Assembly (NCBI GenBank): GCA_963205105.1
Contig: CAUJJW010000323.1
Location: 1-64,000 of the forward strand
Direction: 5' to 3'
DNA: 64,000 nucleotides
Source of the DNA: Verrucomicrobiota bacterium
Lineage (GTDB): Bacteria; Verrucomicrobiota; Verrucomicrobiia; Limisphaerales; CAIMTB01
Shown here: positions 1-8,919 of the stretch, in pieces
Layout of the letters: each line of letters starts with the position of its first letter
How positions within the stretch are numbered: the stretch's first letter is position 1
The notes under the pieces: model-generated
What the model saw: the letters and a program-made list of their open reading frames with translations, nothing else
Databases searched by the model: none
What the model was told of the DNA's origin: nothing
Translations under genes and position numbers: made by a program

Positions 1-1
1 A

Positions 2-199
2 TCGCTCGATCGGCGGGAACGGGTAAGGAACGTGGCCGATGCGTTTGCCGTTCGGGACTCGGTCCGGGCTGCGGGCCGGAGGTGGGTGGTGGTGGATGAT
101 GTTCTGACGACGGGGGCGACGACCAGTGCGGTGGCGGGGGCGCTGAGGGATGCGGGCGCCCGCGAGGTCGCGGTTTGGACGCTGGCGCGCGGGGCCTGA
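2..199 (+). CDS. ComF-like phosphoribosyltransferase, C-terminal end (partial)
   Basis: The window opens inside this gene; 65 codons remain before a TGA. The visible part holds a PRPP-binding signature, VVVDDVLTTGAT, preceded by an RNVADAF-like segment typical of ComF-family proteins, which bind phosphoribosyl pyrophosphate and are linked to DNA uptake or salvage. The reading frame is open from base 2. It ends shortly upstream of accD on the same strand, so the two may be cotranscribed. The assignment rests on the C-terminal motif only; another type I phosphoribosyltransferase is possible. Confidence 0.8.
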   Translation, partial: SLDRRERVRNVADAFAVRDSVRAAGRRWVVVDDVLTTGATTSAVAGALRDAGAREVAVWTLARGA

Positions 200-204
200 C
201 CCGC

Positions 205-220
205 GTAGGGTTTCACGCAT
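205..220 (+). promoter_or_regulatory. Partial match to the island 17-base element
   Basis: GTAGGGTTTCAC (205-216) is identical to the first 12 bases of the element found at 48681, 51282 and 58249, but it continues GCAT instead of CCCCAT. It lies 60 bases before the chosen accD start. It lacks the right half of the dyad, so it may be a coincidence or a decayed copy. Confidence 0.25.
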
Positions 221-275
221 GGGCGGCGAAAACAAAGGCGGGACGAATCCCGGCAGGTTTCCGAGAAAGCGGCCA

Positions 276-1184
276 ATGATGGAAGGGCCAGACCCTGTCT
301 TTACCCCGCCGGGGCTGACCGGCGACACGGCCTTCTTCAAGAAGCCGAAGATGGCGGCCGGCCGACTTCGAAAGAAGGAGATCCCGGAAGGGCTTTGGGT
401 GAAATGCCCCCGGTGCTCCTCGATGATCTTCGACCGGGATCTCGACAAGAACCTGAAGGTTTGTCTCTCGTGCCGGCATCACTTTCCGATTGGGGCTCGT
501 GAGCGGATTCATGCGTTGGTGGAGACTTGTTCGTTCCAGGAGATGGACGCGGACATGGTGAGTGTGGATGTGCTGAAATTCTCCGGTCCCTCGTCCTATC
601 CCGCGAAGCTGGAGGCAAACCAGCGGGGAACGGGCTTGAACGACGCGGTGGTGACCGGGATTGGACTCATGGGGTCCCATCGGCTGGCCCTGGGGGTCAT
701 GGACTTTTCCTTCCTGGGAGGGTCGATGGGCTCGGTGGTGGGCGAGAAACTGACCCGCATGATCGAGGCGGCCACCGACCGTGGCCTGCCGGTGGTCATC
801 ATTTCGACCAGCGGTGGAGCACGCATGTACGAGGGCATGTTCAGCCTGATGCAGATGGCGAAGACCAGCGGGGCCCTGGCGTATCATCAGGCGGCGAAAC
901 TTCCGTACATCAGCGTGCTGACCCACCCGACGACCGCGGGAGTGATGGCGAGCTACGCGAGTCTCGGCGACCTCATCCTTGCGGAGCCGTCGGCGATGAT
1001 CGGGTTTGCGGGCCCCCGGGTGATCAAGGACACCACGCAGGCTGAATTGCCGCCCGGCTTCCAGACCGCGGAGTTTCTGCTGGAACACGGATTGATCGAC
1101 GCGATCGTCCCGCGGCAGGAGCTCAAGGATCAGTTATCCTTCTATCTGGATTTTCTCATGGCAGGGCGGACGGCGGTGGCGTGA
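276..1184 (+). CDS. accD: Acetyl-CoA carboxylase carboxyltransferase subunit beta
   Basis: The beta half of the cytoplasmic carboxyltransferase, which moves CO2 from biotin-carboxyl carrier protein to acetyl-CoA and commits carbon to fatty-acid synthesis; it works with AccA. A zinc ribbon of the form CX2C-X15-CX2C follows IPEGLWVKCPRC. The crotonase-like core shows SGGARMYEG and the glycine-rich FLGGSMGSVVG segment. The frame is open further upstream (to 150, overlapping the previous gene). The ATG at 276 has a purine-rich GAGAAAG about 8 bases upstream and gives 302 residues, close to the 304 of the E. coli protein. A start nearer 348 is also possible. No accA is in the window. Confidence 0.93.
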   Translation: MMEGPDPVFTPPGLTGDTAFFKKPKMAAGRLRKKEIPEGLWVKCPRCSSMIFDRDLDKNLKVCLSCRHHFPIGARERIHALVETCSFQEMDADMVSVDVLKFSGPSSYPAKLEANQRGTGLNDAVVTGIGLMGSHRLALGVMDFSFLGGSMGSVVGEKLTRMIEAATDRGLPVVIISTSGGARMYEGMFSLMQMAKTSGALAYHQAAKLPYISVLTHPTTAGVMASYASLGDLILAEPSAMIGFAGPRVIKDTTQAELPPGFQTAEFLLEHGLIDAIVPRQELKDQLSFYLDFLMAGRTAVA

Positions 1185-1239
1185 TCCGATCGCTACCGAT
1201 GCTTGACGGGACGGGGCCGACGGCGAGACGGTTTTGTGC

Positions 1240-2583
1240 ATGCAGACCCCGGCTGAGACTTCTTCGAGTGGAACCCGACGAAACTTTCTGAAGCGGACCT
1301 CCGCGGTGGCGGCCGGGTTGGCGGCTGCGCCCTATATTTTGGTTTCGCCGCGGGCTTTTGCGGCGAACAGCGAAACCCTGAAGGTTGGCCTGGTGGGCTG
1401 CGGCGGACGAGGGACGGGAGCGGCGAGCCAGACTTTGCACGCCGACCGCAATGTGGTGCTGCACGCGATGGGGGACATTTTCGAGGACCGGCTGAAGGGT
1501 AGCTTTGAGCAGATCAAGAAGGAGCATGGCGAGCGGACCATGGTCACGCCGGACACCTCGTTCCTGGGTTTCGACGCCATCGACAAGGTGATCGGCAGTG
1601 GGGTGGACGTGGTGATTCTGGCGACGCCTCCCGGGTTCCGGCCTTACCACATCAAGCGATGTGTGGAGGCGGGCAAGCATGTCTTCACCGAGAAACCGAT
1701 GGCGACGGATGGTCCCGGAGTGAGGATGGTGCTCGAGGCGGCGGCGAAGGCTAAGGAGAAGAAGCTGGCACTGACCTCAGGCTTTTGCTGGCGGTACAAC
1801 CCGGCGGAACGCCAGATCATGCAGCGCATTCATGATGGGCAGATCGGCACTCCGCTCGCGCTTCAGAACACCTACAACACGGGATCGCTCTGGGTGCGTC
1901 AGCGTCAGCCGGGCTGGAGTGACATGACCTATCATCTCCGGAACTGGTACTACTACACCTGGCTGTCCGGCGATCACATCGCCGAGCAGGCGGTGCACAG
2001 CCTGGACAAGATGCAGTGGGCGATGAAGGACGAGCCTCCCGTGAAATGCATCGCCCACGGCGGACGGCAGGTGCGGACTGGTTCCGACTTCGGGCACATC
2101 TACGATCACTTCAGCGTGGTCTACGAGTATGCGAGCGGCGCGCGCGGCTACCACGCCTGCCGTCAGCAGGCGAACTGCGCTTCCGACAACTCGGACTACT
2201 TCATGGGGACCAAGGGCGCGGCGACGATCAAGGCGTTCGGGAGTCTTTTCATCACAGGCGAGAATCCCTGGCGGCTGAGGAGCCGTGAGGGAATCCCCAA
2301 CATGTATCAGGTCGAGCACGACGAGATGTACGCCTCCATTCGGCGTGGGGAACCGATCAATGACGGGGTATGGATGGCCCACAGCACGCTCGTGGCGATC
2401 ATGGGTCGTATGGCGGCGTACACTGGCCAGGAAATCTCGTGGGAGCAGGCGCTGAACTCCCAGGAAAACCTGGCGAAATGGGTGACCAAACAGGAGGGGG
2501 TTGCGGGCGATCCGTCCTTCGACTGGAACATGTCGCTGCGGACCCCGGAAGTGGCGATGCCCGGTCTGACGAAGTTCGTCTGA
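1240..2583 (+). CDS. Tat-exported Gfo/Idh/MocA-family oxidoreductase
   Basis: A 447-residue NAD(P)-dependent oxidoreductase-like protein. The N-terminus has a twin-arginine signal (RRNFLKR) followed by a hydrophobic stretch ending AFA-AN, so it is probably exported. The Rossmann motif GLVGCGGRGTG follows directly. EKPMATD matches the conserved E-K-P of the family, and WRYNPAERQ and HSLDKMQWAM belong to the C-terminal half. Exported members are abundant in Verrucomicrobiota and Planctomycetota, where they are usually linked to sugar or inositol turnover; the substrate cannot be read here. The frame extends two codons upstream through a TTG, but the ATG at 1240 is preferred. Confidence 0.88.
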   Translation: MQTPAETSSSGTRRNFLKRTSAVAAGLAAAPYILVSPRAFAANSETLKVGLVGCGGRGTGAASQTLHADRNVVLHAMGDIFEDRLKGSFEQIKKEHGERTMVTPDTSFLGFDAIDKVIGSGVDVVILATPPGFRPYHIKRCVEAGKHVFTEKPMATDGPGVRMVLEAAAKAKEKKLALTSGFCWRYNPAERQIMQRIHDGQIGTPLALQNTYNTGSLWVRQRQPGWSDMTYHLRNWYYYTWLSGDHIAEQAVHSLDKMQWAMKDEPPVKCIAHGGRQVRTGSDFGHIYDHFSVVYEYASGARGYHACRQQANCASDNSDYFMGTKGAATIKAFGSLFITGENPWRLRSREGIPNMYQVEHDEMYASIRRGEPINDGVWMAHSTLVAIMGRMAAYTGQEISWEQALNSQENLAKWVTKQEGVAGDPSFDWNMSLRTPEVAMPGLTKFV

Positions 2584-2596
2584 CCCGCGGGCCGGG

Positions 2597-3664
2597 TCAG
2601 GGACGCAGCAGAACGTCGCTGTTGTCCTCCTCAGCGGTGGCGGCGAGGTCGGGCTCCGCTTCGGCGCGGGCCTGGGAGGCTTCGACCTTGATGTAGTGAA
2701 GAACCACCGGGGCGAGGATCATGCCGGGAATTCCGAGGAGCTTTTCGCCGACCAACAGACCGAGAAGCGTCAGCCACATCGGGTTCTTGATGCGATGACC
2801 GATGATCTTGCTGTTCAGGAAGTATTCGAGCTTGTGGATGGAGATGAGGAAGATCAGGGCGATCAGCGCCATTTTGGGGGACAGCGTGAAGGCGACGCCG
2901 GTGATCAGCGTGTTGCTCGCGATGTTTCCAATGATGGGGAGCAGGCCAAAGAGGAAGGTGCAGGCGACCAACACGGTCGCGTAGGGGAAACCGGCCCAAA
3001 ACAGGAAAATGGCGGTCAACAGGGTGTTGATCAGTGAGATCAGGATCTGCGCGCCCATCACGATGGCGAAACTGCGGTAGAAGGTGAGGAATCGGGTGGT
3101 GATTTCCCGCGTGGTGATGGCGTAGAGGCTGTCACGTCGGGAATGGGGATCGTTCTCCACCGCCAGCCGGGCTCCCAAGAAGATGCTGACGGCGACCACG
3201 ATCCCGATCAGCAGGTAGACGAGGACGAAACCGGCGTCGCGCGCGTAGCGGCCGATGTTCGCGAACCGTTCCCGAGCCTCGGAAAGTGCCAGCACGCGGA
3301 GGCTGGTGTAGTCCGTGAACGGCAGTTCAATCCCCTGCTTCTCGGCGAAGCCGACCACGGCCGGAATCGTGGTTTCGGTGATGCCGGGGAAGGCGACATA
3401 GGCCTGTTTCGAGAAGAAGTAGAGGCCATATGTGCCGGCGCAGCCGACCAATACGAAGAGGACGAGCGCCAGGATCTTGCTCCGGCCGAAACTGAATTGT
3501 CGGAGGACAAAATACGAAAACAGGGTGGTCAGGAGCAGCGTGGTCATGCGCAGCCCGCCGATCATGATCAGCATGGCGACCATGAACAGGTACGAGATGC
3601 GGCGGGGGGTGAACCAGCTGCGCCGTTCGTCCGGGGTGACCATGGGAGGGACGATGCCGCTCAA
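2597..3664 (-). CDS. AI-2E-family (PerM-like) inner-membrane permease
   Basis: A 355-residue polytopic membrane protein with several hydrophobic helices. The C-terminal half carries family features: FGLLPIIGNIASN, a following long helix, and a GEKLLGIPGMILAPVV-like segment near the end. The family was named for autoinducer-2 export, but most members have no proven substrate and some are antiporters. The start is a TTG (3664-3662) that overlaps the TGA of the upstream glycyl-tRNA synthetase gene, with GAGG five bases before it, which suggests translational coupling. An ATG seven codons in lacks a ribosome-binding site. The C-terminus is an acidic soluble tail. Confidence 0.82.
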   Translation of the reverse strand: MSGIVPPMVTPDERRSWFTPRRISYLFMVAMLIMIGGLRMTTLLLTTLFSYFVLRQFSFGRSKILALVLFVLVGCAGTYGLYFFSKQAYVAFPGITETTIPAVVGFAEKQGIELPFTDYTSLRVLALSEARERFANIGRYARDAGFVLVYLLIGIVVAVSIFLGARLAVENDPHSRRDSLYAITTREITTRFLTFYRSFAIVMGAQILISLINTLLTAIFLFWAGFPYATVLVACTFLFGLLPIIGNIASNTLITGVAFTLSPKMALIALIFLISIHKLEYFLNSKIIGHRIKNPMWLTLLGLLVGEKLLGIPGMILAPVVLHYIKVEASQARAEAEPDLAATAEEDNSDVLLRP

Positions 3665-5430
3665 CGGAGCCTCGTTTCGAGCCAGGTTCGGAGTTCGGCG
3701 ATGGCCACCCGCTCCTGAGCGCCGCTGTCACGCTGCCGGATGGTGACGGTGTCCTTCCATTCGGGCCTCTCCCCGAGTGTGTCGAAGTCGATGGTGACGC
3801 CGAAGGGAGTTCCGGCCTCGTCCTGACGTGCGTAGCGCCGCCCGATGGACCCCGCCTCGTCGTAGAACACGTTGAAGTGCGAGCGCAGGGATTCGCGCAC
3901 CTCACGGGCCTTGGCCACCAGCTCCGGCTTGTTCTTCAGCAGCGGGAAGACCCCCACCTTCACCGGAGCGACGGAGGGATGAAAACTCAGCAGGGTGCGG
4001 GTTTCCTTGCGCCCCTTCTCGTCCGTCGACTCCTCCTCGTGGAAGGCATGGGCGAGCAACGCGAGAATCAGACGGTCGACGCCAGCCGAGGGTTCGATGA
4101 CGTGCGGGACATAGTATCCCTTGCCGAGGTTGGCGGCGTCCTCGGCGGCCTGTTTCTCAGCCTTCTCGGCGGGTTCCCCGGTCTTCGACAGATACTTGAG
4201 GCGGGCGAGGCGGTACCGTTCCGAGAGATCGGATTGCCGGGTCGGATCCAGCTTTGGCCAGGCGGCCTTCAGCTCTTCATCGAACACCGTCATGGATTTG
4301 CCGGAGAACCGCTGGTGTTGAGAGAGGTCGAAATCCGAGCGAGCGGCGATGCCCTCCAATTCCTGGGTGCCGAACGGGAATTTGAAGAGGAGATCGACGG
4401 TGGCGCGGGCGTAGTGGGCGAGTTCGTCCGGCTTTTGCCAATACTCTTCGAGGGTGGTGCGGGGCAACCCGATGGACTCGTAGAAGCGGATGCGTTCCTC
4501 GACCCAGTATTGGTGCCACATCTGCCAACCCCAGTCGGGCTGGGGCGTACCGGGGTGTCCGGGCGTCGAGGGAGTCGCCACCTGGCCGCAGAGGGCTTCA
4601 ACGGCTTCATCAGGCTTGATGAAGAACTCGAGTTCCATCTGCTCGAACTCACGGGAGCGGAAGGTGTAATTGCGGGGCGTCACCTCGTTCCGGAACGCCT
4701 TGCCGACCTGGGCGATGCCGAACGGGAGTTTCTGCCGGGAGGTTTCGTGGACGTTCTTGAACTGCGCGAAGATCGCCTGTGCGGTTTCGGGGCGTAGGAA
4801 CGCGACATTCTCCTCGTCGGCGACCGGACCGACGTAGGTTTTGAACATCAGGTTGAAGGGGCGCGGTTCGGTGAGCAGGGCGCCGTTTTCGGGGTTGAAA
4901 CGCTGCGAATTTTCGACCTTTTCCGTGGTTTCACCCGACAACTCGACGTTCTGAAGGCCTCGCAGCTGATAGAAGGCGACCGCTGTCTTGCGGGCGCTCT
5001 CGGGTGGTTTTCCCGCGGGAAGCAGAACGGCGAAGGGGTCCTGGGAAACCTTGCCGGAAACCGAGTCGCGGGCGCCGGTGAAATGGTAGGCGATGCCGGA
5101 CTGGACATCGACCTGGTCGGCGCGAAAGCGCTTCCGGGTCAGGAGGCAGTCGCACATCGGATCGGAGAAGGTGTCGACGTGGCCGGATGCGCGCCAGATC
5201 TGGGGATGCATGATGATGGTGGCTTCGAGTCCCACCACGTCATCGCGCATCCGGGTCATGCGATTCCACCAGAGCTCTTTGACGTTTCGCTTGAGCTCGG
5301 CACCGAGCGGGCCGTAGTCCCAGAACCCGTTGATGCCCCCGTAGATTTCCGAGGATTGAAAGATGAAGCCCCGGCGTTTGCACAGCGAGACGAGCTTCTC
5401 CATCAAAACGTTCTCTTTGGGGTCGGCCAT
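3661..5430 (-). CDS. glyQS: Glycine--tRNA ligase, single-chain alpha2 type
   Basis: A cytoplasmic class II aminoacyl-tRNA synthetase that charges tRNA-Gly; 589 residues. The N-terminus has the family sequence SSEIYGGINGFWDYGP. Class II motif 2 is seen as FRNEVTPRN followed by FRSREFEQMELEFF, and motif 3 as PSAGVDRLILALL. The C-terminal anticodon-binding domain begins near VAPVKVGVFPLL and ends with the EWKDTVTIRQRDS-type strand pair. This is the homodimeric form, not the alpha2-beta2 GlyQ/GlyS type. The gene overlaps the start of the downstream AI-2E permease by four bases. Confidence 0.95.
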   Translation of the reverse strand: MADPKENVLMEKLVSLCKRRGFIFQSSEIYGGINGFWDYGPLGAELKRNVKELWWNRMTRMRDDVVGLEATIIMHPQIWRASGHVDTFSDPMCDCLLTRKRFRADQVDVQSGIAYHFTGARDSVSGKVSQDPFAVLLPAGKPPESARKTAVAFYQLRGLQNVELSGETTEKVENSQRFNPENGALLTEPRPFNLMFKTYVGPVADEENVAFLRPETAQAIFAQFKNVHETSRQKLPFGIAQVGKAFRNEVTPRNYTFRSREFEQMELEFFIKPDEAVEALCGQVATPSTPGHPGTPQPDWGWQMWHQYWVEERIRFYESIGLPRTTLEEYWQKPDELAHYARATVDLLFKFPFGTQELEGIAARSDFDLSQHQRFSGKSMTVFDEELKAAWPKLDPTRQSDLSERYRLARLKYLSKTGEPAEKAEKQAAEDAANLGKGYYVPHVIEPSAGVDRLILALLAHAFHEEESTDEKGRKETRTLLSFHPSVAPVKVGVFPLLKNKPELVAKAREVRESLRSHFNVFYDEAGSIGRRYARQDEAGTPFGVTIDFDTLGERPEWKDTVTIRQRDSGAQERVAIAELRTWLETRLR

Positions 5431-5559
5431 AAGGAACCGCCAGTGTTTGGAGGCATGGAAGCACGTGTCAAGGAGCGGGAATCAGCACGACGGCTGGGTG
5501 TTCATTCACCAACCGCCGCCTTGCCGGGCGCCCCGGCAGGTTGGCCGGACCGGAAGCGC

Positions 5560-6504
5560 TCAGGCAGGTTCGACGAGCGCCATCGCCTTTCGCAGCGAGG
5601 CGGCCACCGCCGCCGCAGCGGCTTCGTTGTCGAGTTGGTTCAGCGGGGCGTTGAAGGGCTCGGCGCGAACCGGTCCGTCGTAGGCGATTTCGACCAGCGC
5701 CTGGAGGAAGTCCCGCACCGGAATGACACCGGTCGCCAGCGGCAGTTCCCGGCGGTTGTCCTGTTGTTCGGCGAGCGGTACACCGGCAGGAGCATCGTTC
5801 AGATCGACCGCCACCACATCACCGTTGCGCAGACCCTTCAGGGCTTCCGCGGTATCCCCGGCCGTCCACCAGTGCCAGGAATCGAGAATCAGTCCAGTGC
5901 CCGGCACGTCAATGGCGCGTACCAGTTCCTGGGCCTGAGCGAGGCGATAGACGAAGGGGTGCCGGACCCGCGCGCGGAGGCTGGGTGTGCCGACGTACTC
6001 GAGCCCAAGGCGAAGTCCGTGGTCGCTCAAGACCCGGGCGGTCTGTCGAAGACGACGCGCGTGAAGGTTCAGATTCGCCGCGTATTCCAACTCCTTGTGC
6101 CCGGGGTGAATCCAGGTGCCGATGCGGGTGACGCCGGCCTTCTGAAGAGCCGCCGCCGCCCGGGGCAGGGCGTCCATGTCCTTCCGGAAAGCTTCGTCGG
6201 TCTGCCGGAAATCCACCGGCAACCCTGCGGCACCCCAACGGAGGTTGGATTGCTTCAGTTGATCCAGTGTCCGGGCGATGCCGTCGGCGTCCTGCCGGGC
6301 CAGTTCACCGTGATCGGGCTGGACCGATTCGAAACCATGGGCATGCGCCAGGCGGATCATCGCCGCCAGGTCGCCGGAGATGCCCACCGCGCCCGGGGTG
6401 AGGTCGATGGTCATGCGCCGAGTCACGGCAGGGGCGGCGACGGCTGCCAGGGCGGGGAGGGCTGCCGCTCCGAGCAGGCAGCGGGTGAATGCGCGACGAT
6501 TCAT
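5560..6504 (-). CDS. Exported xylose-isomerase-like TIM-barrel protein
   Basis: A 314-residue protein of the sugar phosphate isomerase/epimerase (AP endonuclease 2-like) fold. The N-terminus MNRRAFTRCLLGAAALP reads as a twin-arginine-type export signal. Barrel features include GTWIHPGH, LGLEYVGTPS, LILDSWHWW and VVAVDLND, which supply the usual acidic and histidine metal ligands; a last EPFN is typical of the final strand. The substrate is unknown. It ends 129 bases from glyQS. The downstream direction leads away from the histidine kinase gene, which starts on the far side and is on the same strand, with an 8-base gap, so the two may be cotranscribed. Confidence 0.8.
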   Translation of the reverse strand: MNRRAFTRCLLGAAALPALAAVAAPAVTRRMTIDLTPGAVGISGDLAAMIRLAHAHGFESVQPDHGELARQDADGIARTLDQLKQSNLRWGAAGLPVDFRQTDEAFRKDMDALPRAAAALQKAGVTRIGTWIHPGHKELEYAANLNLHARRLRQTARVLSDHGLRLGLEYVGTPSLRARVRHPFVYRLAQAQELVRAIDVPGTGLILDSWHWWTAGDTAEALKGLRNGDVVAVDLNDAPAGVPLAEQQDNRRELPLATGVIPVRDFLQALVEIAYDGPVRAEPFNAPLNQLDNEAAAAAVAASLRKAMALVEPA

Positions 6505-6512
6505 GAGGGGGT

Positions 6513-8108
6513 TCAGGGGGCCCAGCGGCGCGGTGAATCCGGCCAGGTGAAGCGGAAGGTTGTCCCGTTGCCTTCCTCCGAGACCAGGTGGATCTGTCCT
6601 CCACGGGATTCGATCACCCGCTTGATCACGGCAAGACCCACACCAGCTCCCGGGCGGTTGGGAAGGAGGTCGAGACGTTGGAAGAGACGGAAAATCTTGT
6701 CGTGGAACCGGGCGGGGATTCCGGGGCCGTTATCGACGACTGAAAACTCCCAGGCGTTGCCATCGCGCCGCGACAGGATTCGGATGCGTCCTTCGGGCTT
6801 GTCGGAGAACTTGATCGCATTATCGAGCAGGTTCTGGAACACCTGCCGAATTTGGTGGGGCGTTCCCGCGAGGGAAGGAAGAGGCTCAGGCACGACCACC
6901 GACACGTTGGGGGGAGGGTCGAGCAGTCGGGTGATCTCGGGGATCAATTCGTTAAGATCCACTTCCGACTCGGCGTCGGTGGTGCGTCCCACGCGGTTGT
7001 AGACCAGGATGCCCTCGATGATGGCGTGCAGCTTTCGCACCCGGGTCTGGATTTCTCCGACCAGCGCGGTGCCGCTGGCGTCGAGTTTGGGCGCATAATC
7101 CATCGCCAGAAACTCGGAGAGGCGTCCAATGCCACCGAGCGGAGCCTTGAGATCGTGAGTGACGGCGTAGATCAGTTCGTTGAGCTCCCGGTTGGCACCT
7201 TCGAGCTGTTCCGTTCGACGCTGGACCAGTTCCTCCAGTTGATCGTGGGCGCGACGGAGAACATCGTCGGCCTGGCGCTGGAGGGTGATGTCTTCAGCGA
7301 TCCCCACGCAGCAATCGATGCGCCCATCCTTGGTGAACGAGGGTGCGATTCTGGCCCGGATCCAGCGCGGATCCTTGTCGGTCAGGTTGACCCGGAACTC
7401 GGCGGTGAATTCGTGAGCGGCCTGCTGGGCGCCGTGCCATTGGGCGAGCACCCGGTCCCGGTCGGCCGGATGAACCATCTGCCACCAGACTCCGCGCGGG
7501 TCGTTGACATGGAGAAGATCCGACTGCGCACGCCAGCGTTGATTGGTGTAACGGAGCCGGCCCGCGGCGTCGGTGATGAACACCCCGCAGGGCGCATGCT
7601 GGCTCACCAGTCCCAGAAGCTCGGCGGTCTGTCTCTGCGCGTCGGCGGCTCGTTCCTGCTCGGACAGATCGAAAAAGAGCGCATGGAGCAGCGGAGGGCG
7701 GCCGGGCTCGGTGCGAAGGGTTGCCGAGGCTTCAACGGGGATCTGTCGGGCTTCGGACCCAACCAGCATGATGCGAACGGGCTGGGTGGAAGGGGAGGTG
7801 CGGCACTTCAGAAGCCAGGACTGACAGGCGGCGTGATCGTGGATATGGACGAAATCCAGGAGGTTCGTTTCCCGGACCGAGGTGTCCTGCGACGCCACCA
7901 TGCGCCGGAAGGCGGCGTTTGCGAAGACGATGCTGCCCGAAGGTTCGAACACGGCCACCAGGGTGGAGGCGGTTTCGTAGAGAGCCCGAAACTGTTCCTC
8001 CACGGTCCAAAGGGTGGGAGTGGCGACGGCGAGGGTTGTGCCGGAGGCGGCCACACCGCCGGCCACGCTGTCGGATGAGATGGACTGCGCGAGGGATGTG
8101 CTAGCCAT
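6513..8108 (-). CDS. PAS-PAS sensor histidine kinase
   Basis: A 531-residue sensor kinase without clear membrane helices, so probably cytoplasmic. It has two PAS domains (about residues 35-150 and 165-280), the second ending in the GIAEDITLQRQ junction, then a coiled coil (LEELVQRRTEQLEGANREL). The HisKA domain has phosphoacceptor His318 in AVTHDLKAP. The HATPase domain shows QNLLDNAIKFS, VDNGPGIP and GAGVGLAVIK. The architecture resembles bacteriophytochrome-like and PAS kinases. No partner response regulator is adjacent. The gene diverges from the phc-like locus across an 811-base gap, so a link to that system is possible but unproven. Confidence 0.9.
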   Translation of the reverse strand: MASTSLAQSISSDSVAGGVAASGTTLAVATPTLWTVEEQFRALYETASTLVAVFEPSGSIVFANAAFRRMVASQDTSVRETNLLDFVHIHDHAACQSWLLKCRTSPSTQPVRIMLVGSEARQIPVEASATLRTEPGRPPLLHALFFDLSEQERAADAQRQTAELLGLVSQHAPCGVFITDAAGRLRYTNQRWRAQSDLLHVNDPRGVWWQMVHPADRDRVLAQWHGAQQAAHEFTAEFRVNLTDKDPRWIRARIAPSFTKDGRIDCCVGIAEDITLQRQADDVLRRAHDQLEELVQRRTEQLEGANRELNELIYAVTHDLKAPLGGIGRLSEFLAMDYAPKLDASGTALVGEIQTRVRKLHAIIEGILVYNRVGRTTDAESEVDLNELIPEITRLLDPPPNVSVVVPEPLPSLAGTPHQIRQVFQNLLDNAIKFSDKPEGRIRILSRRDGNAWEFSVVDNGPGIPARFHDKIFRLFQRLDLLPNRPGAGVGLAVIKRVIESRGGQIHLVSEEGNGTTFRFTWPDSPRRWAP

Positions 8109-8919
8109 GGAACGAAAAGTTTCTGCGCGGGGTCAGCGGATGAGTGAATGCCGTGGTTTGAACAAGTTCTGGAAGGGCAGCCTGGGCATCGAAGAGTAGG
8201 AAAACGAGTAAGTTGATGTCAGATGTTTGACTAGGCATGGACATGCAGCGGAACCGGCTTAACGCGATCAACTCACTCCTAGCAACCAAGTGGACATTAG
8301 TACTGTGAATCAGTTTAAGGAATTTGCTGACTCTGTTTTTGCGTGGAAGGAGGCGCGGAAAGGAGGGGTGGCCGGGTGACGATGGACAGTTTCCCACGCT
8401 GGCTCGTCCGGGCCTCGTAGGATGTGGAATGGGGGCCGCCATGACTGACATGGAATCGTATGACGGAAAAGGGAGGGCAACGCAAGAGTTGAGTGCTGGG
8501 GTCCGCGGGGCTTCGCGTCTCCAGAATGGGACGGAATCGCCAGTGCCCGCCTTGTTGAATTTGCATCGAGGCACTCTTGAAGTTCGTGAATCGCCAGGTG
8601 TCCGGACGCGTGGATCAGTCTTCCGGCCCCGCGGCGGCTGGAGTCAGTGAGGAATGCGGGCAGGGACGATTGAGGAGGAGTCGGGTGATGGCGGCTTGCG
8701 AGGTTTTCCGAAGGGCCGGCGGATGAAACGATGGGACCTCCTGGAATCCTGGAGTGACATGAAGACTAGGAAGCCTCATGGAAATCTCACGATTTACTAG
8801 ACAAAGGAATTTTTTTCCAGCTGAGTGGAGTCGAGCTGCGACGTCTGAATGCCCGATGCAAGCTTCATGAAGTTTTAGTTTTGCAGGATCCAGCCGATAG
8901 CCGCCGCGAGGGCCAAACC
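8109..8919. other. 811-base intergenic region between divergent genes
   Basis: This is the longest gap in the window and separates the minus-strand PAS kinase from the plus-strand phc-like locus. I find no convincing gene: open frames on both strands lack family motifs and their predicted proteins are biased. Two stretches are noticeably richer in A and T than the surroundings (about 8200-8340 and 8755-8880, the latter with a T tract near 8809-8815), which is where promoters for the two flanking units would be expected. No clear operator dyad was found by eye. Confidence 0.5.

Noticed and set aside
5083-7002. A 639-codon plus-strand open frame
   Set aside because: It lies antisense to glyQS, the TIM-barrel gene and the PAS kinase, all with strong family motifs; long antisense frames are expected in G+C-rich DNA.
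8101-8574. A 157-codon minus-strand open frame in the large gap
   Set aside because: No family motif or ribosome-binding site; it overlaps the AT-richer part likely to contain promoters.
8324-8650. A 108-codon plus-strand open frame in the large gap
   Set aside because: Biased composition, no Shine-Dalgarno sequence and no recognisable domain.
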